From Umezawaea sp036375055 (GTDB lineage: Bacteria; Actinomycetota; Actinomycetes; Mycobacteriales; Pseudonocardiaceae), in assembly GCF_036375055.1 (NCBI RefSeq), contig NZ_DASUSQ010000173.1, positions 1 to 64,000 on the forward strand: a DNA stretch of 64,000 nt, read 5' to 3'. The position numbers and the translations under genes were made by a program. Positions within the stretch are counted from its first letter, which is position 1, and each line of letters starts with the position of its first letter. The notes under the pieces were generated by a model that did not search any database, was not told the origin of the DNA, and saw only the letters and a program-made list of their open reading frames with translations. Positions 1-8,625 of this stretch are shown here, piece by piece.

Positions 1-71
1 ACGTGGCCGTACACGTCGTTGTCGTTCCACCGCGTGGGGATCCGCTGCCAGTAGCCGTAGTCGTCGCGCAC
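1..71 (-). CDS. Acyl-CoA thioesterase (4HBT hot-dog family), N-terminal fragment
   Basis: Only the first ~23 codons are present; the gene runs off the left edge. Read on the minus strand they give VRDDYGYWQRI followed by TRWNDNDVYGH. That matches the start of 4-hydroxybenzoyl-CoA-thioesterase-type hot-dog proteins, where the Asp in the (N/D)D-x-YGH motif is catalytic. The GTG at 71 is preceded by a weak AAGG at a suitable distance; a second in-frame GTG lies at 80 and a stop codon at 107-105. The family hydrolyses acyl-CoA or acyl-carrier thioesters in the cytoplasm. The substrate cannot be judged from this fragment. Confidence 0.6.
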   Translation of the reverse strand, partial: MRDDYGYWQRIPTRWNDNDVYGH

Positions 72-360
72 GCGACGCACCTTACGGGGATCCGGTCGAA
101 CCGCTCAGCGCCCGGCGAGGAGATCCAGCTCGGCGAGGATCCGGCCACGTGGACGGCCGGCGGCGGGGGCGGCCAGCCGGACCGGGTGTCGATCGCGTCG
201 TTCGACGAGCGGCGCGGGGGGTCGGTGGTCGAGCCCGCGAAGGCCGTGGCGGGGTACCGGTCGTTCGAGCGGCCTCGGGCGGGCGGGTCGGCGCGTCCGG
301 GTGGGTCGCGGGCAGCACCGGCCAGGTCGCGGGGCCGGCGGTCCGCTCGTCGTGACGGAC

Positions 361-389
361 GGTGGGCGCGGACCGCGTCCGCGCCCACC
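361..389 (-). terminator. Hairpin downstream of the ThuA-like gene
   Basis: A perfect 13-bp inverted repeat (361-373 and 377-389) with a 3-nt loop sits just beyond the stop of the ThuA-like gene at 396. There is no U-tract, as is usual in high-GC actinomycetes. The rest of the gap (about 72-360) holds nothing else I can support. Confidence 0.6.
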
Positions 390-395
390 GCCGCG

Positions 396-2075
396 CTACC
401 CGAGGGTGAAGTGGTCGACGTCGAACAGACCGCCCGACCCCGCCCCGGTGAACACGAGCACCACCTGGCCGGTCGCCGTGCCGGTCAGCGCGGTCGACAC
501 GCTGGTGAACGTGTCGTAGCCGCCGGTGTTGGGCACCGCCACCGAACCCAGCAGCGGCCCGGTGGACGAGCCGGACCGGACCTCGATCCGGCCTCCCGCT
601 CCGCCGGAGGACACCCGTGCGGTGAACTGCCGGGCACCCGCGGTCGACACCTGGGAGTAGGCCGCCCAGTCGCCGTTCTCGATGTACCCGACGGTCTGGC
701 CGCCGACCGCGCCGGCGTGCCCGGCGGGCTGCACGCCGGACGACGACGTGTACGCCTCGCCCTGCACCTGCGTCGGCACGACCACACCGAGTTCCTTGAT
801 CCGCACGTTGCGGAAGGACACCGCGCCGTCACCGAGGTTCTGGAGGCCGACGTGGCCCTGCCGCAGGCTCCGCGCCGGATCGGTGTTGGTGAAGTCGTTG
901 ACCTGCCTGCCGTTCAGCAGCACCCGCAGCCGTTCGCCCTCGACCAGCAGCTCGAAGGTGTTCCACTGCCCCGGCGGGTTCAGCGCCGCGTCGCGGACGG
1001 CGGTGTCGGGCGCCTGCGCGCCGTGGACCGCTCCGGTCGTGGTGTTGGCCGCACCGGAGGCGTCGATCGCCACCTCGTACCCGCCCGCGCCCGGATCGGC
1101 GGCGCCGGAGGCCGGGAACCCGAGGAAGATCCCCGAGTCGCCGTCGCCGGTGAGCCGCCAGTCGAGCTTGAGCGAGTACGAGCCGAACTCCTTGGCGGAG
1201 TGCCAGAGGTTGCCCGGTCCGCCGCGTGACGTGAGCGTCCCGTCGGCGTTGGCGAAGCTCCCGGTGCCCGCCTGCGACCAGCCAGCGGTGGAGCCGGTGA
1301 ACAGCCCGGTGTAGCCCGATTCCGGTCGGCAGTCCGCCTTCGCCCGTCCGGCGGCGAACCTGATGCCGCCGAGCAGGTGGGCGCGGAACACCGGGTCGGC
1401 GTAGGACTCGATCGTGTGACCGAGTCCGGTGTAGAACGACCGGCCCGCCGACACCGCGCGGCACCAGGAGATCGGGTGGTCGGCGCCCATCCTGCCGCCG
1501 GAGTAGCTGGACTCGTCCAGCGTCGCCAGCACGTGCACGTTCGGCCTGGGGTTGGCGCGGTAGTCGTACAGCTCGTCGGTGCGGGTCCACGTCGGGCCGA
1601 GGTGCGCGGTCGCGGCGTGCGCCCGGTCCTCGACCTTCACGGTGGCCTGCTGGACGGTGGGGTGGCTGAGGAAGTACGCCCCGACCACCTGCCCGTAGAA
1701 CGGCCAGTCGTACTCGGTGTCCGCCGCCGCGTGCACGCCGACGAACCCGCCGCCGCCGTTGACGTAGGACTCGAACGCCGACTGCTGGGTGCCGTCGAGC
1801 ACGTCACCGGTGGTGCTGAGGAACACCACGGCGGCGTACTTGGCCAGCTCGGTGGGGGTGAACGCCGCCGCGTTCTCCGTCGCGGTGACGGTGAACCCGT
1901 TGGCGGCGCCCAGGTCGCGGATCGCCTGGATCCCCGCGGGGATGGAGTCGTGCCGGAAGCCCGCGGTCTTCGAGAAGACCAGGACCTGGTAGGGAGCTTG
2001 GGCCTGCGCCGCCGGTGTCATGACCACACCGGCCGACAGTAGTGCCGCCGCGGCGAGCACGGGGAGTCTGCGCAT
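396..2075 (-). CDS. Secreted ThuA-like / DUF1080 / CBM6 protein
   Basis: The 559-aa product starts with a clear Sec signal peptide (MRR, hydrophobic core, AQAQ cleavage region near residue 26). Residues ~28-240 form a ThuA/trehalose-utilisation-like glutamine-amidotransferase fold (FSKTAGFRHDSI near the start, GVHAAADTEYDW in the middle). Residues ~255-430 resemble a DUF1080 (3-keto-disaccharide hydrolase/LamG-like) domain, and residues ~440-559 a CBM6 carbohydrate-binding module. The gene lies 13 bp behind the sugar dehydrogenase gene, and both end in CBM6 modules, so they are probably co-transcribed and act outside the cell on the same glycan or oxidised sugar. The exact reaction is unknown; 3-keto-sugar processing is the family-based guess. 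Confidence 0.85.
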   Translation of the reverse strand: MRRLPVLAAAALLSAGVVMTPAAQAQAPYQVLVFSKTAGFRHDSIPAGIQAIRDLGAANGFTVTATENAAAFTPTELAKYAAVVFLSTTGDVLDGTQQSAFESYVNGGGGFVGVHAAADTEYDWPFYGQVVGAYFLSHPTVQQATVKVEDRAHAATAHLGPTWTRTDELYDYRANPRPNVHVLATLDESSYSGGRMGADHPISWCRAVSAGRSFYTGLGHTIESYADPVFRAHLLGGIRFAAGRAKADCRPESGYTGLFTGSTAGWSQAGTGSFANADGTLTSRGGPGNLWHSAKEFGSYSLKLDWRLTGDGDSGIFLGFPASGAADPGAGGYEVAIDASGAANTTTGAVHGAQAPDTAVRDAALNPPGQWNTFELLVEGERLRVLLNGRQVNDFTNTDPARSLRQGHVGLQNLGDGAVSFRNVRIKELGVVVPTQVQGEAYTSSSGVQPAGHAGAVGGQTVGYIENGDWAAYSQVSTAGARQFTARVSSGGAGGRIEVRSGSSTGPLLGSVAVPNTGGYDTFTSVSTALTGTATGQVVLVFTGAGSGGLFDVDHFTLG

Positions 2076-2088
2076 CGTCTTCAGCCCT

Positions 2089-4899
2089 TCAGCCGGAGGT
2101 GGTGAAGTGGTCGACGTCGAACGCGGAGTCCGCGGGCGCGCCCGGACCGGTGAAGGTCAGGAACAGCGGCCCGGACCCGGTCCCGGTGAGGGTCGTGGAG
2201 ACCGTCTGGAACGTCTCCCACCCGCCGGTGACCGGTACCGCGACCGAGCCGAGGACCGTCCCCGTCTGGGAACCGGACCTGATCTGGATCGTGCCGCCGG
2301 TGCCGGCCGAGGACACCGACGCGCTGAACGACCGCAGACCCGCCGTGCTCACCGACGAGTACCCGGCCCAGTCGCCGGTGTTGATGTACCCGGCGGTGGC
2401 GCCGCCGCTGGCGTTCGCGTGCGGTGCGGGCTCCACGCCGCCGGTCGAGGTGAACGCCTCGCCCTCGACCCGGTTCCCGCTCGTGGTGACCGTGATCGCG
2501 TCGACGTCGAACAGGTTGCCCTGCCCGGTCACGCCCTTGAACACCAGGAACAGCGGGGTGGACCCGCTGGGCCGGTTGGTCAGCGGGGTGCTGACGTCGA
2601 CGAAGGTGTCCCAGTTGCCGGTGTTGGCGACCGCCATGGAGCCGAGCAGCGTGCCGGTGGCCGAGCCCGCGCGGACCTCCAGCGTGCCGCCCGGACCGCC
2701 GGACGAGACCCGTGCGGTGACCGAGGTGGCGTTGGCGAGAACGTAGGGCGAGTAGGAGATCCAGTCGCCGTTGTCGGTGTAGCCGACGGTCTTGCCGCCC
2801 TCGGCGGTGGCGTGGTCGGCGACCTGGACGCCCTGCTGGGCCCCGAAGTGCTCGGCCTGCCGGTGCCTGGGCTGGAGGATGCTGACGCCGTGGGAGGTCA
2901 GGCCCGCGTTGTCGGTGTACTCCGCGTCGAAGACGCCGTAGACGTTCGCCGCGGCGTCGTGCTCACCGTCGACCGGCACCGGGATCGTTCCGGAGCAGCC
3001 GGTCCTCTGGGTGATCTGGTGGCGGTGGGAGTCGTGGCCGAGCAGGTAGGTGACCTTGACCCGCGAGCAGTCGACCGGGCCGTCCTCCGGGTCGCTGGCG
3101 CTCACCTGGAACGGGACGGTGTCGCCGAAGGAGAACAGCGCGCCGTCGCCCGGCAGTCGCAGGGTCACCGTCGGGGCGGTGTTGCCCGCCGTGACCAGGA
3201 TGCTCGCCGACCCCGTCAGACCGGTCGGGTCCGTCACGGTCAGCTTCGACGAGTAGGAACCCGCTGTCGTGTAGGTGTGCGACGGGTTCGCGGCGGTGGA
3301 CGTGCCGCCGTCGCCGAACTCCCACCGGTAGGTCAGCGCGCCGCCCTCGGGGTCGGCGCTGCCCGCGGAGGAGAACGCCACGGTGAGCGGGAGCGCGCCG
3401 GACACCCTGTCCGCCGCCACCTTCGCCGTCGGCGGCCGGGGCGTGTTGCCCTTGTAGTCGATCCGGTACAGGGCCTGGTTGTCCGACCCGGTGCCGTAGT
3501 CGAGGACGTAGAGCGCGCCCTCCGGGCCGAAGTTCATGTCCATCACCTGCGTGCCGCTCCACGGGAACGCCTCGATCGCGCCCCGCGAACCGTCCGCGTC
3601 GACGCCGATCGCCTTGATCCAGCGGCGGCCGTACTCGCCCGCGAAGTACTTGCCGTCCAAGGACTGCGGGAACTTCGTGGCCGAGTTCAGGTTCGGGTTG
3701 AACCGGTAGACCGGGCCGCCCATCGGGGACTCCGAGCCGCTGCCGAACTCCGGCGGCGACCCCTCGTCACCCGCGTACTTGATCCACGCCGCGCGCGGGG
3801 CCGGCAGCTTCGCCAGCCCGGTGTTGCGCGGCGAGGAGTTGGTCGGGCCGGTGGCGCAGTCGTGCTTCGCCCCCGACGGTCCGCTGGGGAAGGTGAACCG
3901 GTTGTACGTCTCGGTGGTGCTGTTCGAGCCGGTGCAGTACGGCCAGCCGTAGTTGCCCGCGCTGGTGATGCGGTCGAACTCCACCTGCCCGCTCGGCCCG
4001 CGGTTGGCGTTGGTCACGCCCGCGTCCGGCCCGTAGTCGCCGAGGTAGACCACACCGGTGGCCTTGTCGACGTTCATCCGGAACGGGTTGCGGAAGCCCA
4101 TCGCGTAGATCTCCGGGCGCGTCCGCGCGGTGCCCGGCGCGAACAGGTTGCCGGACGGGACCGTGTACGTGCCGTCGGGTTGCGGCTTGATCCGCAGCAG
4201 CTTCCCGCGCAGGTCGTTCGTGTTGCCCGAGGTGCGCTGGGCGTCGAACTGCGGGTTGCGGCTCGTGCGCTCGTCGATCGGCGAGTAGCCGTCGGAGACG
4301 AACGGGTTCGTGTCGTCGCCGGTGGTCAGGTACAGGTTCCCGGCGGCGTCGAAGTCCAGGTCGCCGCCGACGTGGCAGCACTGGCCGCGGTCGTTGGGCA
4401 CCCTCAGGACGACCTTCTCGCTGGCGAGGTCGAGGGTGTTGTCCGTCTTCAGCACGAACCGCGACAGGTGCAGCTCACCCTTGAACGGCGCGAACTGCGC
4501 CTCCGTGCCGTCGGCGGGCGCGTCACCGTCCGGTGTGGACAGCCGGGGCGAGTGGTACAGGTACAGGTAGCGGTTCGAGGCGAAGCCGGGGTCCGCGACG
4601 ACGCCCTGGAGCCCTTCCTCGTCGTGGGTGTAGACGGAGAGCTTCGCGGCGACCGTCGTGGAGTTGCCCGCGGAGTTGGTGACGCGGACCGTGCCGTCGC
4701 GGGCGGTGTGCACCACGGAGCGGTCGGGCAGGACGGTGAAGGACATCGGTTCGCCGAGCTTCGCCGAGCCGACGGCGAGCTGGACCTGTTGGTAGTCGGC
4801 GGCCGGGATGTCGGCCGCGGCGGGCAGGGGTGTCAGCAGTGAGGCGATCAGCAGTGACGCGCCGAACGCCCGCGCCCACACCGGTGGGGTTGCGGACAT
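2089..4899 (-). CDS. Secreted PQQ-type sugar dehydrogenase with PKD and two CBM6 modules
   Basis: The start is placed at ATG 4899 because an AGAGGAAA ribosome site lies just upstream and the protein then opens with a signal peptide (MSATPPV..., hydrophobic segment, AAAD). This gives 936 aa; an ATG 30 nt further upstream is less likely. Residues ~30-480 are a GSDH-type beta-propeller (GGDLDFDAAGNLYLTTGD, GFRNPFRM, GEYGRRW), the fold of soluble PQQ-dependent aldose dehydrogenases. A PKD domain follows at ~490-570 (WEFGDGGTS), then a linker and two tandem CBM6 modules in the last ~270 residues, each ending in a FDVD motif. It probably oxidises sugars or oligosaccharides outside the cell while anchored to a polysaccharide. 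It is first of the pair with the ThuA-like gene. Confidence 0.88.
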   Translation of the reverse strand: MSATPPVWARAFGASLLIASLLTPLPAAADIPAADYQQVQLAVGSAKLGEPMSFTVLPDRSVVHTARDGTVRVTNSAGNSTTVAAKLSVYTHDEEGLQGVVADPGFASNRYLYLYHSPRLSTPDGDAPADGTEAQFAPFKGELHLSRFVLKTDNTLDLASEKVVLRVPNDRGQCCHVGGDLDFDAAGNLYLTTGDDTNPFVSDGYSPIDERTSRNPQFDAQRTSGNTNDLRGKLLRIKPQPDGTYTVPSGNLFAPGTARTRPEIYAMGFRNPFRMNVDKATGVVYLGDYGPDAGVTNANRGPSGQVEFDRITSAGNYGWPYCTGSNSTTETYNRFTFPSGPSGAKHDCATGPTNSSPRNTGLAKLPAPRAAWIKYAGDEGSPPEFGSGSESPMGGPVYRFNPNLNSATKFPQSLDGKYFAGEYGRRWIKAIGVDADGSRGAIEAFPWSGTQVMDMNFGPEGALYVLDYGTGSDNQALYRIDYKGNTPRPPTAKVAADRVSGALPLTVAFSSAGSADPEGGALTYRWEFGDGGTSTAANPSHTYTTAGSYSSKLTVTDPTGLTGSASILVTAGNTAPTVTLRLPGDGALFSFGDTVPFQVSASDPEDGPVDCSRVKVTYLLGHDSHRHQITQRTGCSGTIPVPVDGEHDAAANVYGVFDAEYTDNAGLTSHGVSILQPRHRQAEHFGAQQGVQVADHATAEGGKTVGYTDNGDWISYSPYVLANATSVTARVSSGGPGGTLEVRAGSATGTLLGSMAVANTGNWDTFVDVSTPLTNRPSGSTPLFLVFKGVTGQGNLFDVDAITVTTSGNRVEGEAFTSTGGVEPAPHANASGGATAGYINTGDWAGYSSVSTAGLRSFSASVSSAGTGGTIQIRSGSQTGTVLGSVAVPVTGGWETFQTVSTTLTGTGSGPLFLTFTGPGAPADSAFDVDHFTTSG

Positions 4900-5101
4900 G
4901 GCAGGGTTTCCTCTTCCGGCAGGGGGCATCGCCCGCCGACCTCTGGTGCCTGGTCGGCGGTGGTGCCCTGGCAGGGTGGTGCCCTAGTCGGTGCTCGGGA
5001 CAGCGGCGCCGGCGGAGGCTTGTGGCCGTCCGACGCCGGGCTTGCGGTGGAGTTCTGGTGGGCTGGTGCTCACCCGGTCGTGCGGAGGTCGGTGGCTCGG
5101 C

Positions 5102-6253
5102 TCATCCACCCACCTCCACCAGGCCGAGGGACTGGAGTTCGTCGCGCACCCAGTCCAGCTCGGCCGTCAGCCCCTTCACGAGGCCGGCCTCCCCGACCGG
5201 GCGTTCGGGCAGCGCCTGCCACGTGTACGTCTCGACCTCGACGTGGTCGGTCCACGCGGTGGCACCGCCGAAGAGCTTCCTCAGCGTCCCCCGCAGGACG
5301 TCGCGGGTGGTGGTCAGCGGCGGGCGCGGGTCGGCGTGCAGCGGGGTGTGGAAGTGCACCCGCCACGGGGCGTGCCCCGGCAGGCCGCCCGCGAGCGCCG
5401 CGTCCAGGTCGTCCACGCCGTACGGCGCGCCCTCCCTGGTCTGGTGCAGGAACCGGCGCTCCACGAACGACGACAGCGCGTACCGGGTGGCCGGGTCGCG
5501 GGGCCTGCGGACGTGCAGCGCGGTGGAGGCCTGCACCTTCACCACGGGGATGCCCGCGGCCGACAGCGCGTCGAGGGCCTCGACGGGTTCCTCGAACGCG
5601 ACCGCGAGGTGGCAGGTGTCCAGGCAGACGCCGAGCCTGGTGGTGTCCGCGTCGCGGAAGTGGGTGACGGCCTGGCCGGTGTTCTCCACGACGCAGCCGG
5701 GTTCGGGCTCGAAGCCGACCCTGATCGACCGGTCGAGCCGGGACAGCCCGTCGGCCAGCAGGTCGAGCTGGCGGGCCGCGCGGATCGACCGGGAGGCCGT
5801 CCACGGGTCGCGCCAGCCCAGCGGCAGCGTCGAGATGCTGCCGCGCGTCGCGTCGTCGGGCATCAGCGCCGCGAGCAGCCTGGCCAGGTCGAGCGTGTAG
5901 CGGGTGCGGCGGGGGTCGGCCCAGTCCGGGTGGTAGACCGCGTGCTTGACCACGGGTGCGGGGAAGCCCTGGTAGGGGAACCCGTTGACGGTCACCACCT
6001 CCAGACCCCGGCTGCCCAGCTCGGACCGGAGCTTGGCCAGTGCCGCCCGGTCGGCGAGCAGTTCGCTCGCGACCGGTCGCGCCAGCCAGAGCCCGAGGCC
6101 GAGCCGGTCGACGCCGAGGCGCTTGCGAACCGGCTCGCCGAACCGGCGCAGCTGGTCGAGCACCCCGGCCATGTTCTCGGCCGCGTGCACGTTGGTGCAG
6201 TAGGCGACGTGCACCGTGGTGCCGTCGGAGTGGCGGAAGCGCACGGCCCTCAC
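5102..6253 (-). CDS. eboE: EboE-like sugar-phosphate isomerase/epimerase (TIM barrel)
   Basis: The 383-aa protein has the typical EboE opening (RFRHSDGTTVHVAYCTNVHAAE) and AP-endonuclease/xylose-isomerase-type TIM-barrel motifs, including VGFEPEPGCVVENT and LGVCLDTCHLAVAFE with metal-binding Glu, Asp and His. Ebo proteins are linked in cyanobacteria and algae-associated bacteria to trafficking of small metabolite precursors; the biochemical reaction is not settled. The GTG start at 6253 overlaps the stop of the upstream TatD remnant by four bases (GTGA), so it is translationally coupled. It is the only ebo gene in this operon that looks full length. Confidence 0.75.
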   Translation of the reverse strand: MRAVRFRHSDGTTVHVAYCTNVHAAENMAGVLDQLRRFGEPVRKRLGVDRLGLGLWLARPVASELLADRAALAKLRSELGSRGLEVVTVNGFPYQGFPAPVVKHAVYHPDWADPRRTRYTLDLARLLAALMPDDATRGSISTLPLGWRDPWTASRSIRAARQLDLLADGLSRLDRSIRVGFEPEPGCVVENTGQAVTHFRDADTTRLGVCLDTCHLAVAFEEPVEALDALSAAGIPVVKVQASTALHVRRPRDPATRYALSSFVERRFLHQTREGAPYGVDDLDAALAGGLPGHAPWRVHFHTPLHADPRPPLTTTRDVLRGTLRKLFGGATAWTDHVEVETYTWQALPERPVGEAGLVKGLTAELDWVRDELQSLGLVEVGG

Positions 6254-6339
6254 CCCCGCCCGCGCGCGGGCGCGACCACGGCCCGGCGGTCGTCGGTGGT
6301 GCGGGGCCCCCGGTGGACGTGGTGGTGGAAGAAGCGCAT
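6250..6339 (-). pseudogene. TatD-like (EboB) hydrolase remnant, 29 codons
   Basis: The short ORF begins MRFFHHHVH and continues through PRTTDD. This matches the first ~25 residues of ebo-associated TatD-family metal hydrolases, which start MRIF-x-PHxH and carry a TTDD motif and normally run to ~270 aa. Here the frame stops after 29 codons. The ATG overlaps the upstream EboA stop (TGATG) and its own TGA overlaps the EboE GTG, so the gene ends survive while ~240 codons are missing. It cannot encode a working TatD enzyme. Confidence 0.6.
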
Positions 6340-6719
6340 CAGGCCTCCCCGGCGAGGACCATCGGGACGTCGGCGGGCACCGGACGTCCGGCGGCGACGC
6401 GGTCGGCGGCGAACGCGCGCGGCGTGCGGCGCAGCTCGTCGTCGATGCGCGGAGCGCCCATCTCCGCGGGCGGCACGCCCGCGGCGACGCACTTGAGGAC
6501 GGCGGGCCGGTAGGCGTGCGCGTCCAGCCCCTCGACCCTCGCGGTGGCGAGCGCGGCGGCGACCGGGGCGAGGTCGTCGGTGCGCAGCGCGTCCAGGACC
6601 AGCGGCAGCCGGGCGTCACCGACCGGCAGCACGTCCAGCGCGGACCCGAAGAACTCGGGGTCGCCGAGCCGGTGCTCGGCGAAGCCGGTCGTCGCGCAGC
6701 CGAAGCGCGGCCCGGTCAC
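6339..6719 (-). CDS. EboA-like protein, N-terminally shortened
   Basis: The C-terminal ~100 residues match EboA-domain proteins: VGDARLPLVLDALRTDD, YRPAVLKCVAAGVP and AAGRPVPADV in the right order, ending at the normal C-terminus. EboA proteins usually exceed 200 aa; this one has 126. The ~27 residues before the conserved block do not resemble the usual N-terminal helices. The GTG at 6719 overlaps the stop of the preceding remnant (GTGA) and the TGA overlaps the next start. Most likely an internal deletion removed the front half. Function is probably lost, but the frame is open. Confidence 0.6.
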   Translation of the reverse strand: MTGPRFGCATTGFAEHRLGDPEFFGSALDVLPVGDARLPLVLDALRTDDLAPVAAALATARVEGLDAHAYRPAVLKCVAAGVPPAEMGAPRIDDELRRTPRAFAADRVAAGRPVPADVPMVLAGEA

Positions 6720-6943
6720 GGCGGCAGCACCTCCCCGGACTGCGTGCGCCCCACCGGGTTCGGGTTCGTCCCGACCACCCGCCGCACCTGGCGCGGCACC
6801 GGATCGCGGGCCGCCTCCAGGTGCGCCGGGCCGACGGCCACCGCGTGACCGCCGAGCGGCGCGCCCCCGAGCACCGGACGGGGCGCGCCGACCTCCACCG
6901 CGACCGCGGTGGTCGCGAGCACGGGGGTGGCGGGCGCGCTCAT
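6716..6943 (-). pseudogene. Possible UbiA-family (EboC-like) prenyltransferase remnant
   Basis: A 75-codon ORF starts at ATG 6943 (ATGA overlap with the upstream remnant) and ends in a GTGA overlap with the EboA-like gene. The stretch around AHLEAARDP and QVRRVVG resembles a loop and following helix in the C-terminal half of ebo-associated UbiA-like proteins. The many membrane helices of a real UbiA enzyme (~280 aa) are absent. The assignment rests on a short similarity plus position in the operon and is tentative. Confidence 0.4.
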
Positions 6944-7339
6944 CGGCGCGCCCAGTCGCGCAGCACGTCGTGCTGGGCGGCCAACCGGTGCGGCCCGGCA
7001 CCCGGCGGGTCCTCGAAGAAGAACGCAGGCTCCGGCACCCGGCCGGGCGCGTCGACGGTCGCCGTGAACCGGGCCGGGTCGAGCACCGGCGGCGCGGCCA
7101 GCGCGGAGTCGCTGCCCTGCCAGGTGACCTGGAGGGTCATGCGGGTGCCGAGGAAGCCCTCGAACAGCACGTGGTCCCACGAGGCCGGTCGGCGCCGCGG
7201 CGACCGCCCGCACCGCCGCGGCGGCCACGACGGCCGTCGTCGCGACCGCTCCCCGTGCCCCCACGAGCCGCACCCCGGTCCTGCCCGCGGTGGCCCCCCG
7301 GTCCCGTCGCACGTCGGACGGCGCGGAGTCGGTGCTCAT
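6940..7339 (-). pseudogene. Inositol-3-phosphate-synthase-like gene with a large internal deletion
   Basis: Reading from ATG 7339, the first ~50 codons carry GVRLVGARGAVATTAV, the NAD-binding Rossmann start of myo-inositol-1-phosphate synthases. From about 7190 a different frame continues with SWDHVLFEGFLGTRM, VTWQGSDSALAAP and PEPAFFFED, the conserved C-terminus of the same family, and stops at 6940. The normal protein is ~360-400 aa, so ~250-280 central codons are missing and the two ends are out of frame. The start overlaps the ROK regulator stop (ATGA) and the stop overlaps the next start (ATGA). A functional product is not expected. Confidence 0.7.
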
Positions 7340-8625
7340 CGGACGCTCCCCACCGCGGACCGGACGGGCACCAGGGCCGGGTCGCCGAACACCGCTTCGA
7401 GCGCCACGTTCGCCCCGCCCCGCGACGCGGCGGCGAACCCGAGCGTGGACAGCTCCACCCGGCAGCCGCCGATGTCCGGCGCGATCACGCGGGACCGCAG
7501 CTCGGCCATCATCGGGCCCAGCAGGTACGGGCCGAGGCGGGCGAAGTAGCCGCCGAGGACGACCACCCTCGGGTTGACGAAGTTGATCAGGATCGACGCG
7601 CCGACGCCCAGCCCGGCACCGACCTCCGCCAGCGCGTCGAGCGTGCGCCGGTCACCGGTCTCCGCGCGGCGGCGGATCATGTCCAGCCGCTGCTCCAGGT
7701 CCAGCGACGGGTCGCTGACCGGGTCGTCGGCGTCGGCCGCGAGCCGGAGCATCCCCGCCATCCCGACCAGCGTCTCCCAGCAGCCGCGACGGCCGCAGCC
7801 GCACTCGTGGCCCGCCGGGTCGAGCTGGATGTGCCCGACCTCGCCGGAGAACCCCTCCGCGCCGCCGAGGAGCCTGCCGCCGGAGATCACCCCGCCGCCG
7901 ACCCCGATCTCGCCGGTCAGGTACACCAGGTCGGGCGTTCCCGCGACGCCGCCCATCGCGTACTCGCCGAGCGCCGCGAGGTTCGCGTCGTTGGCCACCC
8001 GGATCGGCACCGGGTGCTCGCCGAGCAGCCCGGTGAGCCGCTCGGTCATCCCGCGCACCACGGGCACGTCCCGCCAGTGCAGGTTCGGCGCGAACGCGAC
8101 GACCCCGCCCTCCACGTCGACCAGCGCCGGGATCGCGACCGTCACGCCCACCGGCAGCACGTCGCGCCGCCTGCACTCCCGCACGGCGCGCGCCGTCAGC
8201 TCCGCCACGGCGTCCAGCACGTCCCCCGGCGGCAGCGCCTGCACGTCCAGCGCGACCCGCTGCTCGAACAGCACCGTGCGGGTCAGGTCGAGCACCAGCG
8301 CGGTCAGGTAGTCGACGTTGATCTCCACGCCGATCCCGCCGACGCACCGCCCGTCCAGCTCGACGCTCTTGCCGGGCCGCCCGACCGCACCCGCCCGGTC
8401 CACCTCGCCCTCGCGCACCAGTCCGCGGTCCACCAGTTCCGCCACCAGGCTCGACACGGTGGCCTTGTTCAGCCCGGTGTCGGCCGCGATGCCCGCGCGC
8501 GAGCGGGCGCCGCGAGCGCCGAGGTGCCGCAGGACCAGCGCCAGGTTGCTCCGGCGCACGGCGGCCTGGTCGGCGGGCTGCGCCAAGGCCAGAGATCGGA
8601 GGACTGGGGAAGGGTGCACGGCCAC
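7336..8625 (-). CDS. ROK-family transcriptional regulator
   Basis: The 429-aa protein has an N-terminal winged helix (residues ~25-85, SRAGIAADTGLNKATVSSLV) followed by a ROK sugar-kinase-like domain. The domain contains the ROK zinc motif GHIQLDPAGHECGCGRRGC (~270-288) and a sugar/ATP-binding core (NDANLAALGEYAMGG). Repressor members of this family respond to sugars or sugar phosphates. The gene overlaps the downstream ebo-type operon by 4 nt, so it is co-transcribed with it and probably controls it and perhaps the neighbouring sugar oxidation genes. The start used is GTG 8625. Confidence 0.88.
   Translation of the reverse strand: MAVHPSPVLRSLALAQPADQAAVRRSNLALVLRHLGARGARSRAGIAADTGLNKATVSSLVAELVDRGLVREGEVDRAGAVGRPGKSVELDGRCVGGIGVEINVDYLTALVLDLTRTVLFEQRVALDVQALPPGDVLDAVAELTARAVRECRRRDVLPVGVTVAIPALVDVEGGVVAFAPNLHWRDVPVVRGMTERLTGLLGEHPVPIRVANDANLAALGEYAMGGVAGTPDLVYLTGEIGVGGGVISGGRLLGGAEGFSGEVGHIQLDPAGHECGCGRRGCWETLVGMAGMLRLAADADDPVSDPSLDLEQRLDMIRRRAETGDRRTLDALAEVGAGLGVGASILINFVNPRVVVLGGYFARLGPYLLGPMMAELRSRVIAPDIGGCRVELSTLGFAAASRGGANVALEAVFGDPALVPVRSAVGSVR

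Noticed and set aside
2020..4842. Very long open frame on the plus strand opposite the sugar dehydrogenase gene
   Set aside because: It is antisense to a protein with clear signal peptide and domains; its translation is Arg/Gly/Val-rich without motifs, as expected from GC-biased codon positions.
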